Shown here one piece after another: positions 9,925 through 20,591 of a stretch of DNA of 64,000 nucleotides. Both the position numbers and the translations under genes were made by a program. The DNA comes from Boesenbergia rotunda (lineage: Eukaryota > Streptophyta > Magnoliopsida > Zingiberales > Zingiberaceae). The stretch spans positions 1 through 64,000 of the forward strand of contig JAGFNQ010005222.1 in NCBI GenBank assembly GCA_024364735.1. Direction: 5' to 3'. The stretch's first letter is position 1, and each line of letters opens with the position of its first letter. The notes under the pieces are model-generated. The model worked only from the letters and a program-made list of their open reading frames with translations, did not search any database and was not told the DNA's origin.

Positions 9925-10830
9925 TGTTTAAGGGTTTCGGCCACCTTGATTTTTAGGTATATAAATATGATAAAAATCTGTATAATGCTATTAAATGTCC
10001 CCTGATGATGTTTAGAGGGTAAGTATAATTTTTGGGAATTTTTGGAGTACCCTAAGACACCTTAAGGTTTCGGACAACATGAAAGAAACCAAACTAAGAA
10101 CCCTAAGTTTAAGGGGTTCAGACACCATGATTTATAGGTCTATAAATATGCTAAAAATCTTTATAATGATATTCAATGTTCCCTGATGATTTTTAGAGGT
10201 TAAGTATAATTTTTGGGAATTTTTGGAGTACCCTAAGACACCTTAAGGTTTCGGCCAACATGGAAGAAGCAAAACCAAGACCCCTAGGATTGAGGGTTTC
10301 GGCCACCATGATTTATAGGTCTATAAATATTCTAAAAATCTTTATAATGCTATTTAATGTTCCCTGATGATGTTTAGAGGTTAAGTATAATTTTTGGGAA
10401 TTTTTGGAGTACCATAAGACACCTTAAGGTTTCGGCCAACATGAAAGAAGCAAAACCAAGACCCCTAGGATTGAGGGTTTCGGCCACCATGATTTTAAAG
10501 TCTATAATCATGCCAAAAATATTTATAATGTTATTTAATGTTCCCTTATGATGTTTAGAGGTTAAGTATAATTTCTGGGAATTTTTGGAGTACCCTAGGA
10601 CACCCTAGGGTTTCGGCCAACATGAAAGAAACAAATCAACACCCTAGAGACCCTATGGGTTTCGGCCACCATGGTTTAGGGTTCAAAAATGATGCTAAAA
10701 ATCTTGATAATGTTGTATAATGTTCTCTTATGAGGTTTAGGAATTAAATATAATTTTTAGGAATTTTTGGGGCACCCTAGGATACCCTAGGGTTTCGGCC
10801 AACAACAAGACCTCATGGGTGGAGTTGGGT
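9925..10830. repeat. 181-bp tandem array in Gyp3 LTR (about 5 copies)
   Basis: The marker AAGTATAATTTTTGGGAATT recurs at 10021-10022, 10202, 10383, 10564 and 10746 (variant), which is 181-182 bp spacing. Each unit also carries GGTTTCGGCCACC or GGTTTCGGCCAAC blocks. Confidence 0.9.
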
Positions 10831-11279
10831 CTAAAACCCCAAGCATGTGTTTGATGTATTAACATGATATAAGAGAGATGGAGGGTGTTTATGTGAATGT
10901 TTCACATAGCTTTGAGACCCTATAGGTTTCGTCCAAGTACCCTAATAGGGTGGGAAGTTAGGACTTATTTTAAGTAAGGGCCCCAATGGCCCTATGGTAA
11001 GGTATGGTTGATGTTTAAGCAATTGATTTGGGGTTTTAATGGAATTTTTCCATACCCCCATGGCCTTGAAGTTTCAGTCGAGAGCAAGTTTAGGGTTAAA
11101 GGGTTGGGCTTAAGTAGGGAACCAAAGGGGTTCCTATGGCCTAATATATGTGTATGAGTTACCAAGATATATGTTTAAGTAAGATGGAAGAAGTTCTATG
11201 TTAACCAAACCTTTAGTTTGTATGTCATGAATTATAGGATAAGTCATAGATGTTTAGACATGTACCATGATTTGTGAAT

Positions 11280-11600
11280 AATATGTAAGTATGCCATGTC
11301 TTATGATGATGAATGATATGCCATGAATGATGAATGATATGTCATGTTTATGAATGATATGCCATGTTTATGAATGATATGTCATGTTTATGAATGATAT
11401 GCCATGTTTATGAAGGATATGCCATGTTTTATGAATAAGATGTAAGTATGCCATGTTTTATGAATGAGGTTAAAGTACATGCCTTTAGGGCATAATGATG
11501 ATGTTATGTATGATGAATGAATGATGATGAATGACAAGTATGATGAATGAATGATGATGAATGACAAGTATGATGAATGAAAAATGATGTTTATGTCTTT
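11280..11600. repeat. Short tandem repeats (GATATGCCATGTTTATGAAT-type)
   Basis: About five units of 20 bp at 11330-11440, then two copies of a roughly 33-bp ATGATGAATGACAAGTATGA unit at 11515-11580. Noncoding, inside the predicted Gyp3 intron. Confidence 0.85.
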
Positions 11601-11794
11601 AAGGCATAAATATGCTAAACGGCACGGTCGATGGTTGACGGTACGATGGTCGAAAGGACCGGTAAATGGGCCGGTAGACGGGCCGAGCCGTAACAAGTAT
11701 GCTATGTTAAGTATGCCATGAATGTCTCATGAATGATGAAGCATGTAAAGTATTTTATTTTATGAATGGGCTTATACCGGACCGAAGTATGGGT

Positions 11795-12015
11795 CCAAGG
11801 GATGGGCACCTTAAGAACGCCCCGGTTCTGGACTACCGACTATGCTGTCCACGGTTCTGGCACTACCGAAGCTGTGCAACAGGGATGGGCACCTTAAGAA
11901 CGCCTCGGTTCGGGGACTACCGACTATGCTGTCCTTACCCTAGTAGGTCGAGGCTAGCTACCTCGTATTTACTTAGGGATGCGCGCTTATGATGTATGTA
12001 TGTGGTACAAGCCAG
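11795..12015 (+). other. GC-richer conserved module in Gyp3 LTR
   Basis: Two copies of GATGGGCACCTTAAGAACGC, each followed by GGACTACCGACTATGCTGTC or a close variant, then GCTAGCTACCTCG and GGGATGCGCGC. Related blocks in the Gyp2 LTR (reverse, about 6355-6500) and shorter echoes in Gyp1 and Gyp4 suggest one retained element. Function unknown. Confidence 0.55.
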
Positions 12016-12169
12016 GGCCCCAATGATATGATGAATATGTTTAAGCATTTAAAAGTATGTTTTTAAAGATTAAGCATCCTTATATATATATATGCATTTG
12101 CCACATGCATCCATCCATGTTATGCATTATGTTATGAAAAGTATGTTTATGAAAGGTATGTTTATGAAG

Positions 12170-12690
12170 GTATGGTTATGCCATGATTTATTTATGTTTA
12201 TGCCATGATGTAATTATGTTTATGCCATGATTTATTTATGTTTATGCCATGATGTAATTATGTTTATGTCATGATTTATTTATGTTTATGCCATGATGTA
12301 ATTAAATTTATGCCATGATTTATTTATGTTTATGCCATGATGTAATTATGTTTATGCCATGATTCATTTATGTTTATGCCATGATTTAATTATGTTATGC
12401 TAAGTTAGAATGCCATGATTTTATTTATGTTTATGGTAAGTTAGAATGCCATGATATTTTGCTAGTTTAGGATACCATGATTTAATTATGTTTATGTTAA
12501 GTGAGATTGCCATGATTTTATTTATATTCATGCTAGTTAGGGTGCCATGATTTAATTATGTTTATGCTAAGTTAGAATGCCATGATCTTATTTACGCCCA
12601 TGTTAATTTTGAAGCCATGATTTAAGTAGGTTTGTGCTAAGATAGAATGCCATGATTTTATTTAGGTTCATGCTAAGAATGGTTGTGAGG
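12170..12690. repeat. TTTATGCCATGATTTAATTA-type tandem array
   Basis: More than ten degenerate units of roughly 20-45 bp built on TATGTTTATGCCATGAT. AT-rich and noncoding, within the predicted intron of Gyp3. Confidence 0.85.
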
Positions 12691-13403
12691 TTATGTTTAT
12701 TATGTTATGTCTATGCCAAGTATTATGTCATGCTATGAATGTTTATGATGTTGATGTCTATGTCAAGTATTATGCTATGCCATGAATGTCTTATGGTTAT
12801 GTTTATGTCATGCTATGAATGTGATGAAGCTATGGCTATGTCACGATGAAAGTATGCTATGTGATGATAAGGCTTATGTTCTAAGTAAAGCACTAAGTAT
12901 GCTAATGTTTCATATGCTCATGATAATTGATAAATGGTTTTAGTGAGTAGGAAAGAGTCTTACTAAGCCTATGTGCTTATAGTCTTATTTTCCTTATACC
13001 GCAGATCACGCAAGGGGACAGTAAGGAAGCAGCAGGAGGGCGTCAAAGAATGTGTGTGATGGTGACTTGGCCAAGAGACCATATGTTTGCTGGTCTTATG
13101 ATAGAACTTTACCTTTACTATTAAGTACTTGAATATGACTCTATGACATGATGCTAAAGTATGACATGATGCTAAGTATGACATGATGCTAAAATATGGC
13201 ATGATGCTAAGTATGATATGATGCTAAGTATAAAGTTAATACGTCAAGTTCCCATGTTATGATGCTAGGAATGGTAGTAAGTGCATGTAGGTGTAAGTTT
13301 AAAGGTTTCCGCTGCATTATGATGTCTATATGCCCTAAGTATGTATGTTAACGTAACGCCGCTTTATGAAAAAAAAAAAAGAAAAAGCGGGCGTTACATC
13401 TTC

Positions 13404-13535
13404 CATGGACTGCTTGAATGAGTAGGAATATTTTTCAATAGCTTCTGAAACTCTTCCTTAATTTCTCCTAGCTTTGAATGTTCTCTCTATCTCAATATCA
13501 AAGTCCACAATATCATCATCTACAGTCCTGGCCAT
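13404..13535 (-). pseudogene. Ath gag remnant, N-terminal piece
   Basis: The ATG at 13535-13533 starts MARTVDDDIVDFDIEIERTF, then a premature stop follows ARRN. The frame continues past it (EAIEKYSYSFKQSMEE) into the Q-rich stretch at 9075-8871, split by Gyp3. It lies 3' of a tRNA-Asp-type PBS on the same strand, as expected for gag. Dead, with several stops. Confidence 0.6.
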
Positions 13536-13656
13536 CAACCAAACAAAAAATGGCAGCAAATGTATATAGAAAGATAAAGCAACTGAAATAAAATCAAAGA
13601 ATATGAAATTATGAAAATAAATACAAGCTCGAATCAAACAAACTCAACTAGTATTT
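13536..13656 (-). other. Ath untranslated leader
   Basis: A-rich DNA between the Ath PBS and the gag ATG. No ORF or repeat was seen. Confidence 0.5.
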
Positions 13657-13675
13657 TCCCTGGCAACGACGCCAA
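13657..13675 (-). other. Ath primer-binding site (tRNA-Asp type)
   Basis: The reverse strand reads TGGCGTCGTTGCCAGGGA. This differs at two positions from the tRNA-Asp complement used by Athila-type elements (TGGCGCCGTTGCCGGGGA). Confidence 0.75.
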
Positions 13676-13680
13676 AAATT

Positions 13681-14101
13681 TGATAGCTGCCCAATATCAA
13701 GTGTCACAAATGAGCCTCAAATTTAGATATTTATAAATTGAAAACTCTTAATCTCACAAAATTGAAATGTAGTACAGGGGCCTCAAGTTGTATTTTTCCA
13801 AGGACTAGTTAAGACTGTTTAATTGAAGCTTGAAAGTTGTCATTTGATATTTTGGGTTTTCTAGTAAAATGGGGGGTTTTGCAATAAGGAATGAAATAAC
13901 AATTCGAGACAGAATAGAATGAACTTAACTAAAGCATAGAACGAATTCGGAAATTGCAAGAACTATACTTAATCTATTTGACAACTGAGCAATTAAATTC
14001 AAACGATGGAATTGAAATTTAAGAACTAATTATAGGAACTAATTGCAGAAAACTAATTGCAGGGAATTAATTGCAAGATAATAGAAACTAGATCAAAACA
14101 T
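13681..14101 (-). mobile_element. Ath 5' LTR, first fragment
   Basis: The LTR terminus is TGATAGCTGCCC on the plus strand, 5 bp from the PBS. It contains repeated AACTAATTGCAG units near 14030-14080. It is interrupted by SireA, whose TSD copies AACAT lie at 14097-14101 and 43389-43393, and resumes at 43394. Confidence 0.7.
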
Positions 14102-14214
14102 TGTTGGTGCAGACAACACCCAAGTCGAACCTGTGTTTTGATAAATGGCAAAGGGTTCAAAAAGTTAAGATGTTATGTTTATCTAACATGCCACTTGAGT
14201 GTGCAGATTGAAGT

Positions 14215-14546
14215 CCTAGCAAAGGACTGCTAGGCACCTAGCGAAGGATTGCTAGGCACTGAAACCCTAAGTCCTGGCGACGGACTGCTGGGCACCTAGC
14301 GAAGGGCTGCTAGGAATTGAAGACCTAGCGAAGGACTGCTAGGCACCAGGCGAAGGACTGCTTGGAACCGAAGACCTGGCGAAGGACTGCTGGGCACCTA
14401 GCGAAGGACTGCTAGGAGATAAAGACCTAGCGAAGGACTGCTAGGCACCAGGCGAAGGATTGCTTGGTAACGAAGACCTGGCGAAGTACAGCTGGGCACC
14501 TGGCGAAGGACAGCTGGGCAAAAGTCCAACCGGAGGAGCCGGTTGG
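14215..14546 (+). repeat. Hairpin array in SireA 5' LTR (about 13 units)
   Basis: Units are mostly CCTAGC-GAAGGACT-GCTAGG, a 6-bp stem with an 8-nt loop. Variants keep pairing: CCAGGC/GCTTGG and CCTGGC/GCTGGG pair with G-U wobbles, and the last unit CCAACCGG-AGGAG-CCGGTTGG has an 8-bp stem. Spacers are AC, or short tracts such as AATTGAAGA. The matching array in the 3' LTR is at 42084-42415. Confidence 0.85.
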
Positions 14547-15130
14547 TGACAGGTAAATTCTCCTGAGATGAGTAGGTGAGGACGCGTTCCCCGTCGAGGG
14601 AACAGTAGGTGTCGGTTCGACCTAGGGTTCCATTTTGGAGACCCAAAGTTAGAACCAAGACAGCTAAGGTTGTATAAACCTAATATTTTATTGCTTTGTG
14701 TTGTTTTGGACTAACCTTGGATGCAGGACCGAAGGAATATGTTATTGCAGCTCAGAACGCCCCAAAGGAGAGGGGCAAGCAGCTGGGCAAGGCGCCCCTA
14801 GTGTCCTGAGCTCCCCCAAGGTCAAGTCAAAACAAGTTAAGCAAGAAAACGCTTCAGAAGCTCACTAGGGGGGCGCCCCCATGCTCCCGGGCGCCCCTGT
14901 GCTCCCAGGTGCCCCGGATGCCTTGGGCGCCCCGGGCTCAAGCCAACGAAGCGGATAGAGTCAAGCCAGCGAGAAGCCAGCGGACCGAGTCAACCCAGGC
15001 GCCCCTGCTTCCCGGGCGCCCCCGTCAAACCTCAAGCCCGATCCTTGAGGGATAAGGGCTGACCGAGAGGTTGCCGGATCGTGAGACACGTGGAGTGCGC
15101 CCCAAACGTCCCGGGCGCCCCCAGACTCAC

Positions 15131-15140
15131 TATATAAAGG
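15131..15140 (+). promoter_or_regulatory. SireA 5' LTR TATA box
   Basis: TATATAAAGG directly follows the block of GGGCGCCCC palindromes. The other SIRE-like LTRs have the same arrangement (28038, 34646, 42964; reverse at about 59347). Confidence 0.75.
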
Positions 15141-15555
15141 ACTCGACCCCCATGGCTTCTCAACACAGTTTTCCAACGCCTCAGTACTCTTCGCTCAAGC
15201 GCTTTGCTCCAGAAATTTCTGATCTTGAGGTTCTAGCGCCGACGACGACCCTACGCACCGAAGAACGATTTACACCGGGCGTCGGTAACGAAGAGTTAGT
15301 TTTTGATTGTATTCTTACTACACTATTACTATATAACTTCTTGTAAGAACTTGCGCATTTATAGTATTGCCCGCAGTAAACAGTCAAGGACCGTGGGCCT
15401 TGGAGTAGGAGTCGACTGCGACTCCGAACCAAGTAAAACCACTTGAGACTTTGTGTAGTGTTTTGTTTATTCCGCTGCGTATTTGCTCTTTTCTTAATCC
15501 AAAACGTTTTACGATATTCACCCCCCCCCTCTATCGTTATTCTCGTTCCAACAAG

Positions 15556-15571
15556 TGGTATCAGAGTGGGG
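15556..15571 (+). other. SireA primer-binding site
   Basis: TGGTATCAGAGTGGGG, the initiator tRNA-Met complement, lies 2 nt after the LTR end. Confidence 0.9.
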
Positions 15572-15755
15572 AAGCTCAAATTTGGTGCAACCACCTATTT
15601 GAGAGGTTTTTCAGATTTCTTTTTAAATTTTTCGAATTTTCATCGTTAATCGAGGTTGGTGCAACACCCCTCGATAAATATTTTATTCTTCCCGCACTAC
15701 TAATCCAAGACCAAGTCTTGGGATATTTCTTTTTTTTACTCTTATTTTCAGATAA

Positions 15756-17395
15756 ATGACCATGCAAGAAGGATTCAGCACAGCTAGACCACCACTTTTC
15801 AGTGGGGAGGACTTCTCCTACTGGAAAAGTCGAATAGAGGTCCACCTGAAAACTCAGGTGGACAAGTGGATAATCATCCAGTCTGGATTGGAGATTCCAA
15901 AGAATGCTGAAGGAGTGCCACAGTCTTACGCTGAGTGGGACACCGCTCTGAAAAGAAAAATCGAAGCTGATGCAAAAGCAACCCAGACACTTCAATGCGG
16001 CCTGACAAAGGAAGAGTTGAATTGGGTAGGCCATTCAACAGTGCAAAAGAGCTGTGGGGTAAGCTGATCGAGCTGCACGAAGGAACATCATATACTCGAA
16101 TCAGCAAGAGAGATCTCCTCCTGAACAAGTTGTACACGATCAAGATGAACAACAACGAAACAGCAGCTCAGCTCCACGCCAGAATCTAGGAGTTAATGAA
16201 CGGACTACACACAATCGGTCCCAAGGTAGAAAACCGTGATCTGATAAGGTACACTCTCAACGCTTTCCCAAGAAACACCTTGTGGGCATCTATGGTAGAT
16301 GCGTACAATGTTTCAAGGGATCTTTCAAAAATTAAGTTAGATGAACTATTTTCTGAATTAGAATTGCATGAGCAGACTAACTACAATCTGGCCGAGAAAG
16401 GCATTGCTTTATTGCAGGTAAAGCTGGAAAGACAACCAAGAAGAAGCCTCAACATGTACCCAAGTCTGATTCAGATTCAGACTCAGAAGACAGCGAGGGA
16501 AATCGACCTAAGTTGGTTCGGCTAGCCCGGGACTACTACAAAGAGCTAAAAAACCAGACCAACAGAAGAAAAGCCAGCCGAAGAAAGGAAGAACAAGCTG
16601 AACCCTCAAATGAAAAGAACAAACCCAACGTGACCTGTTACAAGTGCAAGAAATAGGGCCACTACAAGACTGAATGCCCCAACCTGAAGGAAACAAAAAA
16701 GACAAGAAAGAAGAAGGCACTTCAGGCAACGTGGGACGAGTCCTCCTCCTCCGAAGAAGAAGAGGTCCCACAGTCGAACCTGCTCGCACTAACCGCCTCA
16801 GAAGAAATCGAGACCGAGTCGGAGTCGGAGCCGGATGACGGCAAACTTACATTCTCAGAGGACAACGAAATAACTGTAAGTGGTTTTTCAAGAAATTAGT
16901 TAAATGAATTAATTTCCTATCTTTCTCGAGATTTGGCGAAAGCTAAACTCCGAGTCGAATCTCTTCGACAGGAAGTAAAACTCCTGAAAGAGAGAGCTGA
17001 CTCTAGATCCTTAACTGAGAAGGTTCAAGAAGGAACCTCTACTCAAGATGAAAAACTTGAGAAAGAGAACTCCTCCTTGAAAACTCAAGTCAAGGACCTT
17101 AGATCAGCGTTAGAATGGTTCACTTCTGGTTCCAAGGGTCTTGAAATGATTCTTGAAAAACAAAAGTCGATTCTAAAACGATCCGGACTAGGCTATAGAA
17201 CCAAATCTAGACAAAGATCCTACTATGCTGTACTGAACCAGTTCAAACCTAAAGTTCAAGCATGGGTACCCAAACTGTGCCTGAACAAACAAACTGGATC
17301 AAATCAGTATTGGATCCCCAAGGACAAGATTCACATCTTGCCAAACCATTATCGTGGCTTTAGTCCAGGGGGGGGGGCAAATTAAAAACAATGTT
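15756..17395 (+). pseudogene. SireA gag (SIRE/Maximus-type), broken
   Basis: This would be a nucleocapsid/capsid protein packaging the element's RNA. From ATG 15756 the copia-gag start reads ARPPLFSGEDFSYWKSRIEV. A frame change near 16030 leads into ELWGKLIELHEG, a stop at 16187, then LNAFPRNTLWASMVDAY to about 16425 and another frame change. A CCHC knuckle at about 16639-16680 (CYKC ... GHYKTEC) is interrupted by TAG. Acidic Ser/Glu-rich and coiled-coil regions follow (ESLRQEVKLLKE; KLEKENSSLKTQ), then a WVPK...WIPKDK linker ending at 17385. In a normal SIRE element protease and integrase would come next. Here the noncoding region starts at once. Confidence 0.85.
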
Positions 17396-17465
17396 TATAG
17401 TTAGATAAATTTCAATTCTTGTTTTCAAATTGCATGATTGCTTGTTTATTTAATTTCTGCAATTT
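17396..17465 (+). other. SireA post-gag noncoding DNA up to CopC insertion
   Basis: AT-rich sequence that resumes at 35667 after CopC. The last 5 bases, AATTT (17461-17465), are one TSD copy. Confidence 0.8.
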
Positions 17466-19755
17466 TGTTGGGACCGGGTGCATGTCGACAAGGATACGGG
17501 TTTGTAAAATTTTAAATTTTTTACGTGCAGCGGAAGAATTAGCATAAAATAATTTCCTAAATTATTTTAACCACGTATCTAGCATGCAACCTTATGATGT
17601 GTTGACATAATCATAAATTAAAAGTTTGCGGAAAAGTAAACTTATTTACTAAGTACCTCTCGTAACTCGAAGTAAGGGACGAGATCCAACCGTAGCGTCC
17701 CTTGGAAGCTCCGCCTCTATTCGCGTCCACACCGAGTTCTCTTCGGGATGACTTCGCAAAGCCACGAGTTTTGTGCCGACGAGAACTACTAGATTCTCTG
17801 AAGACACAACTAGAAGATCAAGAAAGAAGAAAGGAAACTAACCACCAAGAATCGCAATCCAAATTCCGGGAAGTAAGGAGATGTGATCCGCTTCTTCTTC
17901 TTCTTGGTTGGCTTCTCCTTGGTGATGGTGACTCACGGAAACCTCAAGGGAGGTTGAGGTTGCGCCGGCCCTAGCTTGGAGAAGGGGCGCCGGCCCTAGC
18001 TTGGAAGATGGGCGCCGGCCCTAAGGGAAAGGAGAAGAGAGAATAAGAGAGAGAGGGAGAGAAATAAATCTCTTGATCGCACTATCGATTAGGCATTCAA
18101 GGCTTGCCTTTGGTTCCTTTATATAATAGTCTCTCCCTTGCCAAGTCTCTCTTATAACGGATTTAACGGAATTAGTTATCATAAGAAATTTATCTTATAA
18201 AGTTTCTTATGACTTATTCCGTTATGCCTAGTTTTATTATAACTAACTTTATAATAAAACTAATTCATCTCTCTTTTATTATGGAATAAATTTTATAAGA
18301 AATTTATAAACTTTCTTATTATGGAAAAATCAATTCATAATTGATTTTATAAAATTAAAATAAATCATTCCATGGATCATTTTAATTTCCATAAAAATAA
18401 TAAATTTCTATAAATTTATTTATATAAATTTCTTTATACAAATTTATTTATCCATAATTTATAAAACAAATCGCGCTAGATTTATTTTATTAATTAAACC
18501 AATTAAATTGGTTTCTTCCCCTTCTTGTGGCCGGCCAACCCCAAGGGGTTTGGCACCCTCTTTGGCCGGCCAAACCGAGCCGAACCGATCGCGAATTAAA
18601 CTCATTTAATTCGCCCAATAAGCCTTCAAAAGACTTAGCCATTTTAAGTTTCCGTTGCGCCTCTGATTAACTCAGATTCAACTTATTTCTCTTGATTGGA
18701 AAATCCAATTTTCAACTCATTTTAAATCCCTCGGATTACTCGTAGTGCGTGTGACTAAATAGGCTTTCAATTTATGTTGGCCGTCTATAATCAACTAATT
18801 ATAGAACGATCATGAGTGGCACCTAGTAGTACATCATGACCCCCAATTAATCGAAAGATCAACGGTTGACCTCAGAAGTAATTCTGAAACCCTTCAGCAG
18901 CTCTAATGAATCGTGCCTCATTCCCTTCACCATCTTATACCCACTTGGTTCAGGACATGGTCTGTTTGTGTCAGTCCCCACTAGACTGACTACGTCACAC
19001 CTAGCCCAAGTAGTGTCTTTCTCGTCCTTTAGATTTCTAATTACTCTCATGTATTTAAGAGACTCGCACTCTAAACATGAGATACTCTGGCCAGAGGTTT
19101 TGAGTAACAATCCGACGATAGGCCTGGGTATACATCTCCTCGCAAGGAGTGGTGAATCCTTTGTAGGCTGTTCAAACATCTTCGGGCACTTCGGCTTATA
19201 CCCAATCATCCTGGGTCCACACCTCCTTGGAGATGCTTGCTTAAGATGTTAAAGTATAAGTCTCCATGACCAAGATGACTTGAACACCGCAAGTCAAAGG
19301 AACATCGCACTTAAGCTGCAGTAAGAACTTCATTGACATATCTATATAGATAACCATATGAAGTCTTACAGCTAGTCACTCCAATGAACTAGTTCTCTTA
19401 ACTAGCATCCATGTTTATCTCCGGACATCCCAATGTCACCAGCCAGTGAGAATTAGCTGATTAGAGAATAACCCATGCTAGTCTCAACAGAATTGATAGT
19501 GTCCGTTTTTATCAATTTATCAACTAGGGATATTTTCAATACTTCACATTTGCACATTTAGAGATAATCACTAGTTGTGATCTCATCACAAATTCTCTTA
19601 TGCTGTGAGTTGTATTGCGGACATTCAGTAGATGAGTTTAAGATCCAATCAAATACACAAACATGTATACTCAAATAGTGAATTATCATTTATTAAAATA
19701 AATGTTTACAATCATAAGGCGATTGCCTTAGGACACTTCTCTCATATCACTAACA
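17466..19755 (-). mobile_element. CopC 3' LTR (2,290 bp)
   Basis: The plus strand begins TGTTGGGACCGGGTGCATG and ends ATCACTAACA. On the element strand it starts with twin hairpins (TAAGGC-AATC-GCCTTA and CATTTATTTTAATAAATG), and carries a TATA box (TATATAAAGGAACC type, about 18113-18125). GGCCGGCC palindromes occur near 18530-18570 and GCGCCGGCCCTA repeats near 17965-18020. Small conserved frames on either strand recur in the other LTR copies of this family and are not taken as genes. Confidence 0.92.
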
Positions 19756-19769
19756 AACTCCCACTTGGC

Positions 19770-20573
19770 CTAATGCCAATCGCTACGGTATCCAATACCA
19801 CAGGCTCTAACATGACCCTCAAACTTCCTCTGAGGTAAGGCCTTAGTTAAAGGATCCGCTAAATTCCTTTCAGTGGGAATTTTCTCAATTTGTATGTCAT
19901 TCCTACTTATAATCTCTCTGATCAGATGATAGCGGCGAAGCACATGTTTGGATCGCTGATGAGACCTTGGTTCCTTTGCTTGTGCAATAGCTCCATTGTT
20001 GTCGCAGTAAACCGGCACTGCTTCATCAATGGTTGGAACCACGCCAAGTTCGGAGACGAACTTCTTGATCCAGACTGCTTCCTTTGCTGCTTCCGAAGCT
20101 GCGATATATTCCGCTTCCGTGGTAGAATTCGCTACGGTGTCTTGTTTGGAACTTTTTCAACTTACTGCGCCTCCAATCAAAGTAAATACGTATCCAGACT
20201 GTGATTTGGAGTCATCCTTATCTGTCTGGAAATTGGCATCTGTATACCCACGTATTACCATATCTCCTTCTCCATATATTAGGAACACATCCTTAGTTCT
20301 TCTTAAGTACTTAAGGATTGTCTTGACAGCTGCCCAATGATCCATTCCTGGATCCGACTGGTATCTGCTTGTGACGCTCAAAGCATACGATACATCGGGC
20401 CTAATACATAACATGGCATACATGATAGATCCTATCGCGGATGCATAAGGAATCTTATTCATGCAAATCCTCTCGTCTTCTGTGCGCGGACACATAGACT
20501 TTGAAAGGTTGATCCCATGCCTGATGGGAAGGTAACCTTTCTTGGATTCTGACATGCTAAACCTTTTTAGCAC
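19770..20573 (-). pseudogene. CopC RNase H region
   Basis: RNase H, which removes the RNA strand during reverse transcription. Motifs are SYALSVTSRYQ, RGYTDANFQTD, TTEAEYIAASEA, YCDNNGAIAQ and DPLTKALP. A TGA replaces Trp at 20156-20158 (after GGAVS), and a TAG separates this block from RT at about 20592-20594 in place of CAG. Both fit G-to-A or C-to-T decay. The C-terminus is a stop at 19770, just before the polypurine tract. Confidence 0.9.
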
Positions 20574-20591
20574 TCGGTCTATATATGTAGA

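Larger units (their letters stand above)
9810..13004 (+). other. Predicted intron inside Gyp3 LTR (3,195 nt)
   Basis: The donor is CCCAAG|GTAAGACTCCCTCACCTG, 238 nt after the TATA box. The acceptor region is GAGTAGGAAAGAGTCTTACTAAGC, then a T-rich tract and ATACCGCAG|AT; the first of these is split as GAGTAGGAAAGAG and TCTTACTAAGC. AATGTGTGTGATGGTGACTTG follows about 45 nt downstream. The intron is mostly repeat arrays: a 181-bp array, about 20-bp units near 11330-11440, and ATTTATGTTTATGCCATGAT-type units at 12170-12690. The splicing inference rests on agreement with Gyp1, Gyp2 and Gyp4. Confidence 0.55.
9076..13398 (+). mobile_element. Gyp3: solo Ty3/gypsy LTR (4,323 bp) with TSD TCTTC
   Basis: It begins TGTAACGACCC and ends GGGCGTTACA, and is flanked by TCTTC at 9071-9075 and 13399-13403. 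Removing it rejoins the Ath gag frame, so this is a solo LTR left by LTR-LTR recombination. At 4.3 kb it is unusually long. In order it holds a tRNA-like block (9415-9478), TATAAAGA (9572-9579), a first exon, a predicted intron (9810-13004) filled with tandem repeats, and a tail ending in an A-run before the terminus. No protein gene was seen. Confidence 0.93.
14102..15553 (+). mobile_element. SireA 5' LTR (1,452 bp)
   Basis: It starts TGTTGGTGCAG and ends ...TCGTTCCAACA. In order: a hairpin array (14215-14546), a conserved CGTTCCCCGTCGAGGGAACA stretch, a region rich in GGGCGCCCC palindromes (about 14770-15125), TATATAAAGG (15131), a leader, and a C-run at about 15520-15529 near the end. Several short frames here are chance readings of GC-rich DNA. 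Confidence 0.92.

Noticed and set aside
14215..14546. CRISPR-like array
   Set aside because: Units are short, contiguous hairpins without unique spacers or cas genes, in a plant LTR; not CRISPR.
14398..14658. Reverse-strand frames across the hairpin arrays (also 42267-42527) and plus-strand frames at 59767-60066
   Set aside because: These are period-3 artefacts of the repeat units; they do not match any known protein style.
17702..17974. 90-codon plus-strand frame starting MEAPPLFASTPSS, repeated at 25630, 44599 and 54555
   Set aside because: It lies antisense in the leader part of Angela-like LTRs, recurs only because the LTRs are copies, and has low-complexity Leu runs. Treated as a shadow.
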